DNA of 64,000 nt from Firmicutes bacterium HGW-Firmicutes-7 (lineage in GTDB: Bacteria > Bacillota > Clostridia > Lachnospirales > Vallitaleaceae). Each line of letters begins with the position of its first letter. The first letter of the stretch is position 1. The notes under the pieces were generated by a model. It had not been told where the DNA came from. It searched no databases and worked only from the letters and a program-made list of their open reading frames with translations. The DNA lies in NCBI GenBank assembly GCA_002841375.1, contig PGZO01000012.1:1-64000 (forward strand), given 5' to 3'. Both the position numbers and the translations under genes were made by a program. Shown one piece after another: positions 27,060 through 35,081 of the stretch.

Positions 27060-27110
27060 AAGAAGTTCTCCATACTTTAGCCCGTCAGTGGGTGTGACAC
27101 CCAAAGCTTC
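27060..27110. other. Structured intergenic segment before the EPS locus
   Basis: Within the 324-bp gap 26988-27311, this segment contains an AGAAG...CTTCT outer pair and an inner GGGTG-TGA-CACCC hairpin with CAGTGGGTGT, reminiscent of the subterminal hairpins of IS200/IS605 elements. No transposase or TnpB gene is nearby. The remainder of the gap (27111-27227) is very AT-rich with nothing else identifiable until the promoter at 27228. Confidence 0.3.
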
Positions 27111-27227
27111 TTGCTTTTCAACACTTATTGACATATAAACTTATAATACGATATTTAAATATTATATTAGACAATTTATAAAATAACACATAAAACATAA
27201 ATAATAAAATTAATAATTACAATATTA

Positions 27228-27256
27228 TTGACAAATCCAAACGCTAAAGGTAGAAT
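27228..27256 (+). promoter_or_regulatory. Strong sigma-A promoter opening the EPS locus
   Basis: Consensus TTGACA (27228-27233), 17-bp spacer, TAGAAT (27251-27256). Confidence 0.7.
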
Positions 27257-27311
27257 GAAAGATGATAAATATTTGTGTTTGCTAAAGAAAATATAGGGTG
27301 GGGGGAATGAA

Positions 27312-28598
27312 ATGTATACGTATTTACTCGATTCAATGGATGAGTATTATAGTTATTATGGTTCTATAAGAATGTGCGTTGTTGGAATTGGATTTATTGC
27401 AAATGGTTTAATAATTGAAATGTCAAGAATGCACAAGGCGTTTTTTTTTCCAGCAGTTGTAGTATATAGAGATATTGATAAGCTATATCGTTGTATAGAA
27501 CATTGTGAACGAGATTATAAGATTAGAGTTTGTAGTACGAAAGAAGAAGTAAGATTAGCAGGAACACATGGTGAAATAGCAGCGGTTAAGGATTTTAGAT
27601 TGGCGTATGAAACCAAGTTAGATATTGTAGTAGATTTAACTGGAGATGCAGCGTATGGAGCAGAAATAGCACATGAGGCCATTTTACATAAGGTTAACAT
27701 TGTTGCGAGTCCAGAAATCGATATTTGTTTAGGTGATTATTTTTCAACACTGGCGAGTGAGAATAACATTATATATTCTGGGTTTTCAGGAGATGAACCA
27801 GGTGAAATCCGAAACCTTTATAGCTATGTAAAAATGACAGCATTAGATATTATTGCAGTCGGAAAATTTAAAAACTATATTAACAAATATGCAAATCCTA
27901 CATCGGTTAAGAAATGGGCAGATTTGTATCAACAAAATCCAATTAAACTTTCATCTTTTGCAGACGGTACGAAGATGAATATCGAGATGGGAATAGTTGC
28001 CAATTCTTTAGGTTTAGTACCAGACATCCCTGGAATGCATAGCCCAACAGGTACCTTAGATACGGTAACGGACCTGATAAGACTTGAAAAAGATGGTGGG
28101 GTCTTATCAAAAAAAGGTGTTATTGAGATTGTAAGAGGTGTTGAACCTTCAGGAGGTATTTTTGTTATTGGACACACAAACAATGAGGCGTTAGTAAATG
28201 ATTTAAAGTATTATAAAATGGGCAACGGACCTTATTATATGTTTTATAAGCCTTATCATTTATGTGCCTTTGAGATGCTTATGGGAATGGCAAAAAATGT
28301 CGTTTTAAGATCATCAGTAATTAAACCAGGTAAAGATAAAACTTCAGATGTATTAGTATATGCTAAACAAGATTTATACGCAGGAGATGTTTTAGATGAA
28401 ATAGGCGGTTACACCTATTATGGGTTATTAGAAGATATAAAAGAGGTTAAGAATAGCAGCTATTTACCTGTTTCAATGGCAACAGGTTGTCGCGTAACAA
28501 GAAATATATGTAAAGATGAATTGATTAGGATAGAAGATGTAGAACTTAATGATAATTCTTTGCTATGGAAACTGATTAAACAACAATATGTTATATAA
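27312..28598 (+). CDS. NAD(P)-binding oxidoreductase with C-terminal SAF domain (COG4091-like)
   Basis: A 428-residue protein, start ATG 27312 after GGTGGGGGG. The N-terminal Rossmann motif is CVVGIGFIANGLI (around 22-34), followed by a homoserine-dehydrogenase-like catalytic region (ASPEIDICLGDYF, YSGFSGDEPGE, KWADLYQQNP). The C-terminus, about 340-428, is a SAF domain (LYAGDVLDEIGGYTYYGLLE; NICKDELIRIEDV). The family includes DXR-like enzymes and oxidoreductases of polyol-phosphate metabolism; the substrate here cannot be assigned. It lies 15 bp upstream of a lasso-B2-type protease gene in the same operon. A role in making an unusual sugar or alditol for the polymer is one inference. Confidence 0.75.
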   Translation: MYTYLLDSMDEYYSYYGSIRMCVVGIGFIANGLIIEMSRMHKAFFFPAVVVYRDIDKLYRCIEHCERDYKIRVCSTKEEVRLAGTHGEIAAVKDFRLAYETKLDIVVDLTGDAAYGAEIAHEAILHKVNIVASPEIDICLGDYFSTLASENNIIYSGFSGDEPGEIRNLYSYVKMTALDIIAVGKFKNYINKYANPTSVKKWADLYQQNPIKLSSFADGTKMNIEMGIVANSLGLVPDIPGMHSPTGTLDTVTDLIRLEKDGGVLSKKGVIEIVRGVEPSGGIFVIGHTNNEALVNDLKYYKMGNGPYYMFYKPYHLCAFEMLMGMAKNVVLRSSVIKPGKDKTSDVLVYAKQDLYAGDVLDEIGGYTYYGLLEDIKEVKNSSYLPVSMATGCRVTRNICKDELIRIEDVELNDNSLLWKLIKQQYVI

Positions 28599-28613
28599 AA
28601 GCTTGGTGGTGAT

Positions 28614-29048
28614 ATGAAGAAACTTAAACTTAAAAAATGCTTATTAATTATAGTCATATGGTGTTTATTAGGAATAACACGCATAATGATATTAACGATA
28701 CCCTTTAAAAAGGTCGCGGCAATTATGGGAAAATCAAAAGAAGAAGCCATAAAAGTTCTTACAGAAAGAGATCAGAGAAGAGCTAAAAAGTTGGGAAATT
28801 TAATTTCTTACGTAAGTAATTATACACCTTGGGATAGTAAATGTTTTGTTCAAGCACTAACTGGATTAATGCTGCTGAGCTTATTTAAAATACCAAGTAC
28901 AATTTATTTTGGTATAAGAAAACAACAGACCAATAGGTTATTAGCCCATGCATGGCTTAGAGCGGGTGAGCAAGTGATTACAGGTGACGAAGAAAGACGT
29001 TACTTTATCCCGGTTGCAAAGTATGCGAAGCATATTAAATCCTATTAA
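28614..29048 (+). CDS. Lasso peptide B2-type transglutaminase-like protease
   Basis: A 144-residue protein with an N-terminal hydrophobic segment (about 9-30) followed by a transglutaminase-core fold of the lasso-peptide B2 family. The cysteine-protease triad is visible as C77 in WDSKCFVQALTG, H112 in LLAHAWLRAG and D125 in VITGDEERR. B2 proteins cut the leader from RiPP precursors when guided by a B1/RRE partner. Here the B1-like partner and the precursor lie 13 kb downstream (41836-42278). Ribosome-binding site TTGGTGG; 15 bp after the SAF oxidoreductase gene. It could also process another substrate. Confidence 0.82.
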   Translation: MKKLKLKKCLLIIVIWCLLGITRIMILTIPFKKVAAIMGKSKEEAIKVLTERDQRRAKKLGNLISYVSNYTPWDSKCFVQALTGLMLLSLFKIPSTIYFGIRKQQTNRLLAHAWLRAGEQVITGDEERRYFIPVAKYAKHIKSY

Positions 29049-29111
29049 AAAACATTTATCGTTTTCACACAATGGCCTATCATTTCATATTATTAATTAG
29101 GAGGTGATAAA

Positions 29112-31103
29112 ATGGAAAACGGTGAAGTAAAGGATATTTCATTTCATTCAGAGTCCATAACGATTAGTAGCGGTAATGAATATAGTATAGATGAAATATC
29201 AAGTGAAATTAATGTGGAAATAATTGGGACAGCCACTAGTTCTACTATTGTTTTTGAAGGAAGCGTTAATAATAGCTGGATAGCTATTATGGCGCAGAAT
29301 CTTACAACTTTGGCTTATGCAAGTCAAACTACAGGAAAAAATGAAATATGGCAAGTTAATCTTACTGGATTATCAGGATTTAGATGTAGAATAGCAAGAA
29401 TAGGTGGTGGTAATTTATCAGTGAGTGGAAGGGTGTGGTTAAGTCTGGAAGATATTGTTTCAAGAGGATTAAATAATAAACCAACGAATACGAATATAAC
29501 AGTAAAAGCTATGGGCGTAATAGTTGATGACAACGTATCAGAAATTGATTTTACAGGTGAGAATGTTGGGGTGACTAAAGTAGCGGACGGTAAAGTCAAT
29601 GTAGAAATACTACCCTACACCCATCCTGATACCCATCCGCCAAGTATGATAGTACAAGATGCTAATAATCGTTTTACTACAGATGAAGAAAAAGCTATAT
29701 GGAGTGCAAAATCAGATTTTGATGGTGATTACGATAGTTTGAATAATAAACCACTGGATGTCAGTAGTGAGGTAATAGACGCTAGAGGCGCATATAATAG
29801 CTTAAATGAACGGATTAATTCTTTAGTTTTAGGAGAGCCACAACCGATTGCTTCCGATAGTAGTATTGTTGTAGCCTCAAATGGCACACCTTATAATGGT
29901 GCAGAATTTCAAAACGCAATGAATCAACTAAGCACAAGTGGCGGTGGAACCATTAAGCTAGTCGGTAAGCATTATTTAACACAATCTATTAATATTAAAT
30001 CAAACATACATATAATTGGTATGGGGAATGCAATAATAACAGGAGCATCAAGCTTAAAACCTTTTGTTTGTAGTAAAAGTGATGAGGTTAAGAGCGTGAT
30101 CATAGAAAATATAACCTTTGATCGTACATACCAAAATGAATTAGAGTTCATTGAAGGGATTACAATTACAAGATGTAATTTTTTGAATATAACGGGTAAT
30201 GGAATAGGTTGGTTAAGAGGCTGCAAAAATGTAAAGATAAATAAAAATTTAATTAATGTTACGCTAGGAAATGGTAGTATGGGTATTAAGGTAGAAGGTA
30301 CTGCTGCTGGAAATTCGGATAATATATTGATTACAGAAAATATTGTAATGAATACTTTTGATAATGGTCTAGCAGTTAGAGCAATAAATAATAGCATTCA
30401 CAATATTGTTATAAGTAATAATGTTATCGTTAATGCAGGTAAAGCTGGAATAAAGCTTACAATAGAAGTCGCTAGTGCCTTAGGGGTTGAAGTGAAAAGA
30501 GCTACAATATCAGGTAATATAATAAATGGATGGGGTAAAAACCAACAAGAGGATGCGATATCTGCAAATTGTTACTTAGCAGATTGTATTTATGAGAATG
30601 TTACGATTACAGGTAATTCAATGGAAACGAATGATAATGTTCTTCAGAGAAATTATATTGGTGTATCAAGAGGGAATAAAGTAACAATTAGTAACAATAT
30701 TGGAATCGGAAAAACAGGTTGGAGTGGTATATTCTTAGAAAGAACAACAAATGCCATAATAGATGGTAATTATATTGAAGGTGCAAGCCAAGATAACAAT
30801 TTAAACCATGGTGGTATTGGGCTACTTCAAGAATCAAATAATAATATTGTATCAAATAATAATATAAAAAACTGTAGACGTTCAGGAATCACAATTTATA
30901 AATCGAATAGAAATTTAGTAACGAACAATAAGTGTTTCGATGATCAGGCGGTAAAAACACAAACTTATGGAATCGAAGAAAACGATAATGGCGGTAGCCC
31001 TAATTACTCAAAGAACAATATTTTTGGAGGTAATTACTGCTACGACAATGTGATCGCTAATTATTTAATTAGTAATCGTTCACAACAATATAATAATTAT
31101 TAA
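29112..31103 (+). CDS. Parallel beta-helix protein with tail-fibre-like N-terminal region
   Basis: A 663-residue protein without signal peptide or membrane segment, start preceded by TTAGGAGGTG. Residues 1-115 are beta-rich and unrecognised. Residues 165-215 contain THPDTHPPSMIVQDANNRF then TDEEKAIWSAK and DYDSLNNKP, phrases typical of phage tail fibres. From about 270 a right-handed beta-helix follows (IKSNIHIIGMGNAIITGASS, SDNILITENIVMNT, IVISNNVIVNAGKAGIKLTIE). It is homologous over the helix to the proteins at 47041 and 51428. It may bind, cleave or epimerise polysaccharide. How a signal-less protein would reach the surface is unclear. Confidence 0.78.
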   Translation: MENGEVKDISFHSESITISSGNEYSIDEISSEINVEIIGTATSSTIVFEGSVNNSWIAIMAQNLTTLAYASQTTGKNEIWQVNLTGLSGFRCRIARIGGGNLSVSGRVWLSLEDIVSRGLNNKPTNTNITVKAMGVIVDDNVSEIDFTGENVGVTKVADGKVNVEILPYTHPDTHPPSMIVQDANNRFTTDEEKAIWSAKSDFDGDYDSLNNKPLDVSSEVIDARGAYNSLNERINSLVLGEPQPIASDSSIVVASNGTPYNGAEFQNAMNQLSTSGGGTIKLVGKHYLTQSINIKSNIHIIGMGNAIITGASSLKPFVCSKSDEVKSVIIENITFDRTYQNELEFIEGITITRCNFLNITGNGIGWLRGCKNVKINKNLINVTLGNGSMGIKVEGTAAGNSDNILITENIVMNTFDNGLAVRAINNSIHNIVISNNVIVNAGKAGIKLTIEVASALGVEVKRATISGNIINGWGKNQQEDAISANCYLADCIYENVTITGNSMETNDNVLQRNYIGVSRGNKVTISNNIGIGKTGWSGIFLERTTNAIIDGNYIEGASQDNNLNHGGIGLLQESNNNIVSNNNIKNCRRSGITIYKSNRNLVTNNKCFDDQAVKTQTYGIEENDNGGSPNYSKNNIFGGNYCYDNVIANYLISNRSQQYNNY

Positions 31104-31147
31104 GGATATTAGAATTAGGAATACGAAGGGGCGCACCTTCGACAGTA

Positions 31148-31171
31148 GGGAACTTAATAGTTCCCTTTTTT
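31148..31171 (+). terminator. Rho-independent terminator after the first EPS operon
   Basis: GGGAACT (31148-31154), TAAT loop, AGTTCCC (31159-31165), then TTTTTT. A second small hairpin (CGAAGG...CCTTCG) precedes it. The rest of the 352-bp gap 31104-31455 holds an AT-rich stretch, the promoter at 31336 and the leader hairpin at 31400. Confidence 0.92.
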
Positions 31172-31335
31172 GAGTTCGAATCATTCATTGATATGTCATA
31201 TTGAGACCAAATTACTAATTTTGAAACAAAAAAAAGTTAAAAACGACACCTATGACGAAACGTGTAGAATAGTGTAAATAATAAAAATTGTAATATAAAA
31301 TAATACAAATAATATCAAATATAGTAAAATTACTA

Positions 31336-31364
31336 TTGACAAAAATGATTTGTAACTATAGTAT
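31336..31364 (+). promoter_or_regulatory. Sigma-A promoter of the main EPS operon
   Basis: Consensus TTGACA (31336-31341), 17-bp spacer, TAGTAT (31359-31364), 91 bp before ugd. Confidence 0.75.
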
Positions 31365-31399
31365 TTAGTTTAAACAAAGCTTTTATAGTTTGCATGTAC

Positions 31400-31433
31400 T
31401 TGACTAAAATCTTAATGATTTTGATCTAGTCAA
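31400..31433 (+). promoter_or_regulatory. Hairpin in the ugd leader RNA
   Basis: TTGACTA (31400-31406) pairs with TAGTCAA (31427-31433); an inner AAAATC/GATTTT stem is offset by a small bulge. No T-run follows, so it is not an ordinary terminator. A processive-antitermination or stability element is possible. Confidence 0.45.
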
Positions 31434-31455
31434 ATAAGGAGAGGGGACAATACAA

Positions 31456-32775
31456 ATGAAGATTGCTGTTATAGGTACTGGTTATGTTGGCTTAGTTGGA
31501 GGTGTATGCTTAGCTGATTTTGGCTTCAATGTAGTGTGCGTAGATTCGAATAAAGAAAAAATAGATAAAATAAACATGGGTGAAGTTCCAATATATGAAC
31601 ATGGATTAGATTCAATAATGGAAAGAAACATGTATTATAAGAGACTTGAATTTACCACCAATATTCAACAAGCAGTAGAAAACAGCGACGTAATTTTTAT
31701 TGCTGTTGGTACACCATCTGCGCAAGATGGCAGTGCAGATTTAAAGTGTTTTCTGAAGGTTGCACAAGATGTTGCGCTATATATGAATGGTTACAAAGTA
31801 ATAGTTGACAAGTCTACGGTTCCCATTGGCACAGGTCAAAAAGTCAAAGCTGTAATCCAAGAAACATTAATAGCAAGAGACGTAGATTATGATTTTGATG
31901 TAGTTTCGAATCCTGAGTTTCTTAGGGAAGGAACGGCTATTTATGACTTTACCCATCCAGATAGAATTGTATTAGGAGTTGAATCGGAAAAAGCAGAAAA
32001 GATAATGAAAGAAGTATATAGAGTTCTCTACATAAATGAAACACCATTTTTAGTTTGTAATATAGAAACTGCTGAGATGATTAAGTATGCATCAAATGCA
32101 TTTCTTGCGATGAAAATTACCTACATAAATGAAGTAGCAAATTTATGTGAAGCTATTGGTGCTGATGTACAGCATGTGGCCAATGCTATGGGAAAGGACG
32201 GCCGTATTAGTCCAAAATTCTTACACGCAGGACCTGGATATGGTGGGAGCTGTTTTCCAAAAGATACAAGAGCTTTTGCTCAAATAGGAATGGAGTACGG
32301 TCTGACAATGACTTTAGTAGAAGCAACAATTAAAGCCAATGAAAATCAAAAGCATCGTATGGTAAAAAAAGTTTGTGAAGCTATGGGAGATTTGACAAAC
32401 AAAACGATTGCAGTGTTAGGGCTTACGTTTAAACAAAACACGGATGATATGCGTGAAGCACCATCATTAGTTATAATTCCGGAGTTGGTGAAATTAGGGG
32501 CAAAAATTAAAGCTTATGATCCACAAAGCAAGAAAGAAGGTATGTGGAGATTTAAGGATTATGAAAAAGAGATCACATTAATAGAAAACCCGTATGACGC
32601 AGTTAATTGTGCAGATGCTGTAATTATACTAACAGAATGGAATGAGTTTAGGGGATTGGATATTTCAAAAGTCAAAAATAAAATGACAGATACATTTTTC
32701 TTTGATTTTAGAAATTTATTTAGCAAAGAATCTATTATAGAATTTGGATTTAATTATTATGGTGTAGGTAAATAA
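31456..32775 (+). CDS. ugd: UDP-glucose 6-dehydrogenase
   Basis: A 439-residue enzyme that oxidises UDP-glucose to UDP-glucuronate with two NAD. Motifs are the Rossmann loop GTGYVGLVGG (7-16), VSNPEFLREG, the central helix region, and the catalytic cysteine C266 in GPGYGGSCFPKD. The C-terminal UDP-binding domain includes GLTFKQNTDDMREAPS. First gene of the large rightward EPS operon; its product can feed uronic acid into the polymer. AAGGAGAGG upstream. Confidence 0.95.
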   Translation: MKIAVIGTGYVGLVGGVCLADFGFNVVCVDSNKEKIDKINMGEVPIYEHGLDSIMERNMYYKRLEFTTNIQQAVENSDVIFIAVGTPSAQDGSADLKCFLKVAQDVALYMNGYKVIVDKSTVPIGTGQKVKAVIQETLIARDVDYDFDVVSNPEFLREGTAIYDFTHPDRIVLGVESEKAEKIMKEVYRVLYINETPFLVCNIETAEMIKYASNAFLAMKITYINEVANLCEAIGADVQHVANAMGKDGRISPKFLHAGPGYGGSCFPKDTRAFAQIGMEYGLTMTLVEATIKANENQKHRMVKKVCEAMGDLTNKTIAVLGLTFKQNTDDMREAPSLVIIPELVKLGAKIKAYDPQSKKEGMWRFKDYEKEITLIENPYDAVNCADAVIILTEWNEFRGLDISKVKNKMTDTFFFDFRNLFSKESIIEFGFNYYGVGK

Positions 32776-32803
32776 GTATTACAGGAGTGTGATTTATTAA
32801 CAT

Positions 32804-34003
32804 ATGAGTATTTGCATTGTATCAGAGAAAATACCACCAGATTTTTCAGGAGCTGGAATAAGAGTATATAGACAAGCAATAGAAATTGCCGCTAGGAATA
32901 ACCAAGTAACGATCCTTTCATATACAAAAAATGACGAAAAAAATGAAAACTTAACAGCTATACAAATTAAAGTTCATGCAGATGTTAAATCAAAGAAAAA
33001 CTATTTTGTGAAACTAATTAGTTTGCCTACAATTTTTATTCAGTTATTAATGAAGATAAGTAAAGGTAAGTTTGATTTAGTTCATTGTGTATATGGGGCA
33101 GCAAGCTACTTGACAATTTTTACAATTATTATTTGTAAGATCCTTGGAATTAAAGTAACTGTAGGATGTACGCTTGACGGTATGGATGATCCGGTACATG
33201 TTAAAAAAAGTAGGTTTGGGATGTTCAAATATTTTATTTATAAAAATATTGATTTTGCTGTTTGTATATCGCCACTATTAGTATCGAGACATGAGGAAGT
33301 CGGTTATGATATGTCAAAAGTGATACTAATACCTAATTCTGTGAATATGAACATATTTAATGAGTGTAGAGTAAATATATTTGAATTTAAAAAAGACCAT
33401 AATATTTTAGCATTTGATAAAGTCTTAATAACGATCGGTGGGGTTATACAAAGAAAGGGAATTATGGAATTAGTTTCTGCATTTGACATCATTAAGGACT
33501 ATGGAAACTATGCATTGCTCATAATCGGGCCAACGGACATTGAACCAAAATATTTTGATGAAGTAAAAAATCTAATTGAGGAATTACACTTAAATAATCG
33601 GGTTTTATTATTAGGAAAACAAAGCAACATTTATGATTGGATGGTAAGTTCCGATATTTTTGTGTTTTATTCTAAAGCGGAAGGTTTTGGTAATGTTTAT
33701 ATTGAAGCACAGGCATCAGGTGTCCCTATCGTAACAAAAAGAATTAATGGTGTGACTGAATTCATTTTGGAAAATAATATAAATGGGATCATTACGGATA
33801 ATCAAGTAGAATTTGTAGAAGCGGTATTGAAGCTTATTAATTCAAAAGCACTATACAATAAACTTAAAGAAAATGGGAAAGAAAATGTGAGAGAACGATT
33901 TTCAAATGATGTTGTAATAGACAAGTATATAGATTTGTTTAATGAAACGATTGGCAGGAATAAACTAATGAAAAAAAGAACTATAAATAATGGTGAGGTT
34001 TAA
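32804..34003 (+). CDS. Glycosyltransferase, GT4-type
   Basis: A 399-residue GT-B fold enzyme. The N-terminal acceptor domain shows SEKIPPDFSGAGIRVYRQA (8-26); the C-terminal donor domain has LILVPN-type SVNMN, VLITIGGVIQRKGIMELVSAF (around 204-224) and the E-x7-E-like motif SKAEGFGNVYIEAQASGVPIV (around 288-308). It transfers a nucleotide-activated sugar in repeat-unit assembly at the cytosolic membrane face. Donor and acceptor are not predictable. The ribosome-binding site is weak and distant (CAGGAG, about 17 nt), suggesting coupling to ugd translation. Confidence 0.88.
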   Translation: MSICIVSEKIPPDFSGAGIRVYRQAIEIAARNNQVTILSYTKNDEKNENLTAIQIKVHADVKSKKNYFVKLISLPTIFIQLLMKISKGKFDLVHCVYGAASYLTIFTIIICKILGIKVTVGCTLDGMDDPVHVKKSRFGMFKYFIYKNIDFAVCISPLLVSRHEEVGYDMSKVILIPNSVNMNIFNECRVNIFEFKKDHNILAFDKVLITIGGVIQRKGIMELVSAFDIIKDYGNYALLIIGPTDIEPKYFDEVKNLIEELHLNNRVLLLGKQSNIYDWMVSSDIFVFYSKAEGFGNVYIEAQASGVPIVTKRINGVTEFILENNINGIITDNQVEFVEAVLKLINSKALYNKLKENGKENVRERFSNDVVIDKYIDLFNETIGRNKLMKKRTINNGEV

Positions 34004-34004
34004 T

Positions 34005-35078
34005 ATGAAGGTATTAATGATTGGCCCAAAGAGAGATGTTGGTGGTGGCGTATCAACAGTTGTTAATCAGTTATATGAGGTAGGATTAGATAAAGATATT
34101 CATTTGAAATATTTGTATACAATGAAAAAATCAAATTCAGTTATTAAGGGATTCGTTGCACTCTTAGCAATTATTAAATGTTTATTTATTATTCCAATGT
34201 ATGATATTATTCATATTCATATGTCATATGGTTCAAGCTTTTATAGAAAAAGCATTATAATATCCATATCAAAAATATACAAAAAAAAAATTATTATTCA
34301 TATGCATGGTTCGGAATTTAAGGAGTTCTATTTTGAAAGATCAAGTAATATACAAAAAAAATACATCACCAGTATACTTAACAAGTGTAATGTTATGTTG
34401 GCTTTATCTGAGGAATGGAAAGAAACCTTATCTTTAATTATGGACGATAAAAAAATTAGAGTTTTTTACAACGGAGTTAAGATACCCACTAGGTATATAG
34501 AACATTACAACGGTAAAAATATGATCTTTTTAGGGGCACTTGGGAAAAGAAAGGGAATATTTGATTTGATTGTTGCAATGAAAAAGCTTGTTAAAAAGTA
34601 TCCTTATTTACATCTTTATATTGGTGGAGATGGAAATATAACGGAAGTAAAGTCAATGATAGAAAAGTATAATCTTAACGCCAATATTGAAGTTTTAGGA
34701 TGGATTTCTGGAGAGGTAAAAACTGAATATATTATGAAGTCATCTTTGTTTGTTCTTCCCTCCTATAATGAGGGAATGCCTATGGCAATACTTGAAGCAA
34801 TGTCTTATGGATTACCTGTTATTAGCACATATATAGGAGGAATTCCCAAGGTAATTGATGATAGGCACAATGGTGTGCTGATTTATCCCGGAGATATTAA
34901 TGCACTTGAAGACGCTATTGAATTCGTAATCCGAGACCATACAACAAACCAATTACTAGGTCAAAGCGCAAGAGTAAAAATTGAGAACAGCTTCAATTTA
35001 GAGAAAAATAAAACCAAATTGATTGAGTTATATGAAAGCATGTTTGATTTGCAAGGTGATAGGGAGGTGCTTATGTAA
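34005..35078 (+). CDS. Glycosyltransferase, GT4-type
   Basis: 357 residues from ATG 34005 (MKVLMIGPKRDVGGGVSTVV), with GGTGAGG upstream; an in-frame GTG/ATG five codons earlier overlaps the preceding gene. It is a GT-B glycosyltransferase: N-terminal GGGVSTVVNQLY, a middle IIHMHGSEFKEFY, and the donor-site motif YNEGMPMAILEAMSYGLPVI (around 247-266). It follows the previous glycosyltransferase immediately, so the two likely add consecutive sugars. Confidence 0.88.
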   Translation: MKVLMIGPKRDVGGGVSTVVNQLYEVGLDKDIHLKYLYTMKKSNSVIKGFVALLAIIKCLFIIPMYDIIHIHMSYGSSFYRKSIIISISKIYKKKIIIHMHGSEFKEFYFERSSNIQKKYITSILNKCNVMLALSEEWKETLSLIMDDKKIRVFYNGVKIPTRYIEHYNGKNMIFLGALGKRKGIFDLIVAMKKLVKKYPYLHLYIGGDGNITEVKSMIEKYNLNANIEVLGWISGEVKTEYIMKSSLFVLPSYNEGMPMAILEAMSYGLPVISTYIGGIPKVIDDRHNGVLIYPGDINALEDAIEFVIRDHTTNQLLGQSARVKIENSFNLEKNKTKLIELYESMFDLQGDREVLM

Positions 35079-35081
35079 TAG

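Noticed and set aside
27050-27311. c-di-GMP or other known riboswitch before the EPS locus
   Set aside because: I looked for the GEMM core and other common consensus sequences and found none, despite the GGGTG/CACCC hairpin.
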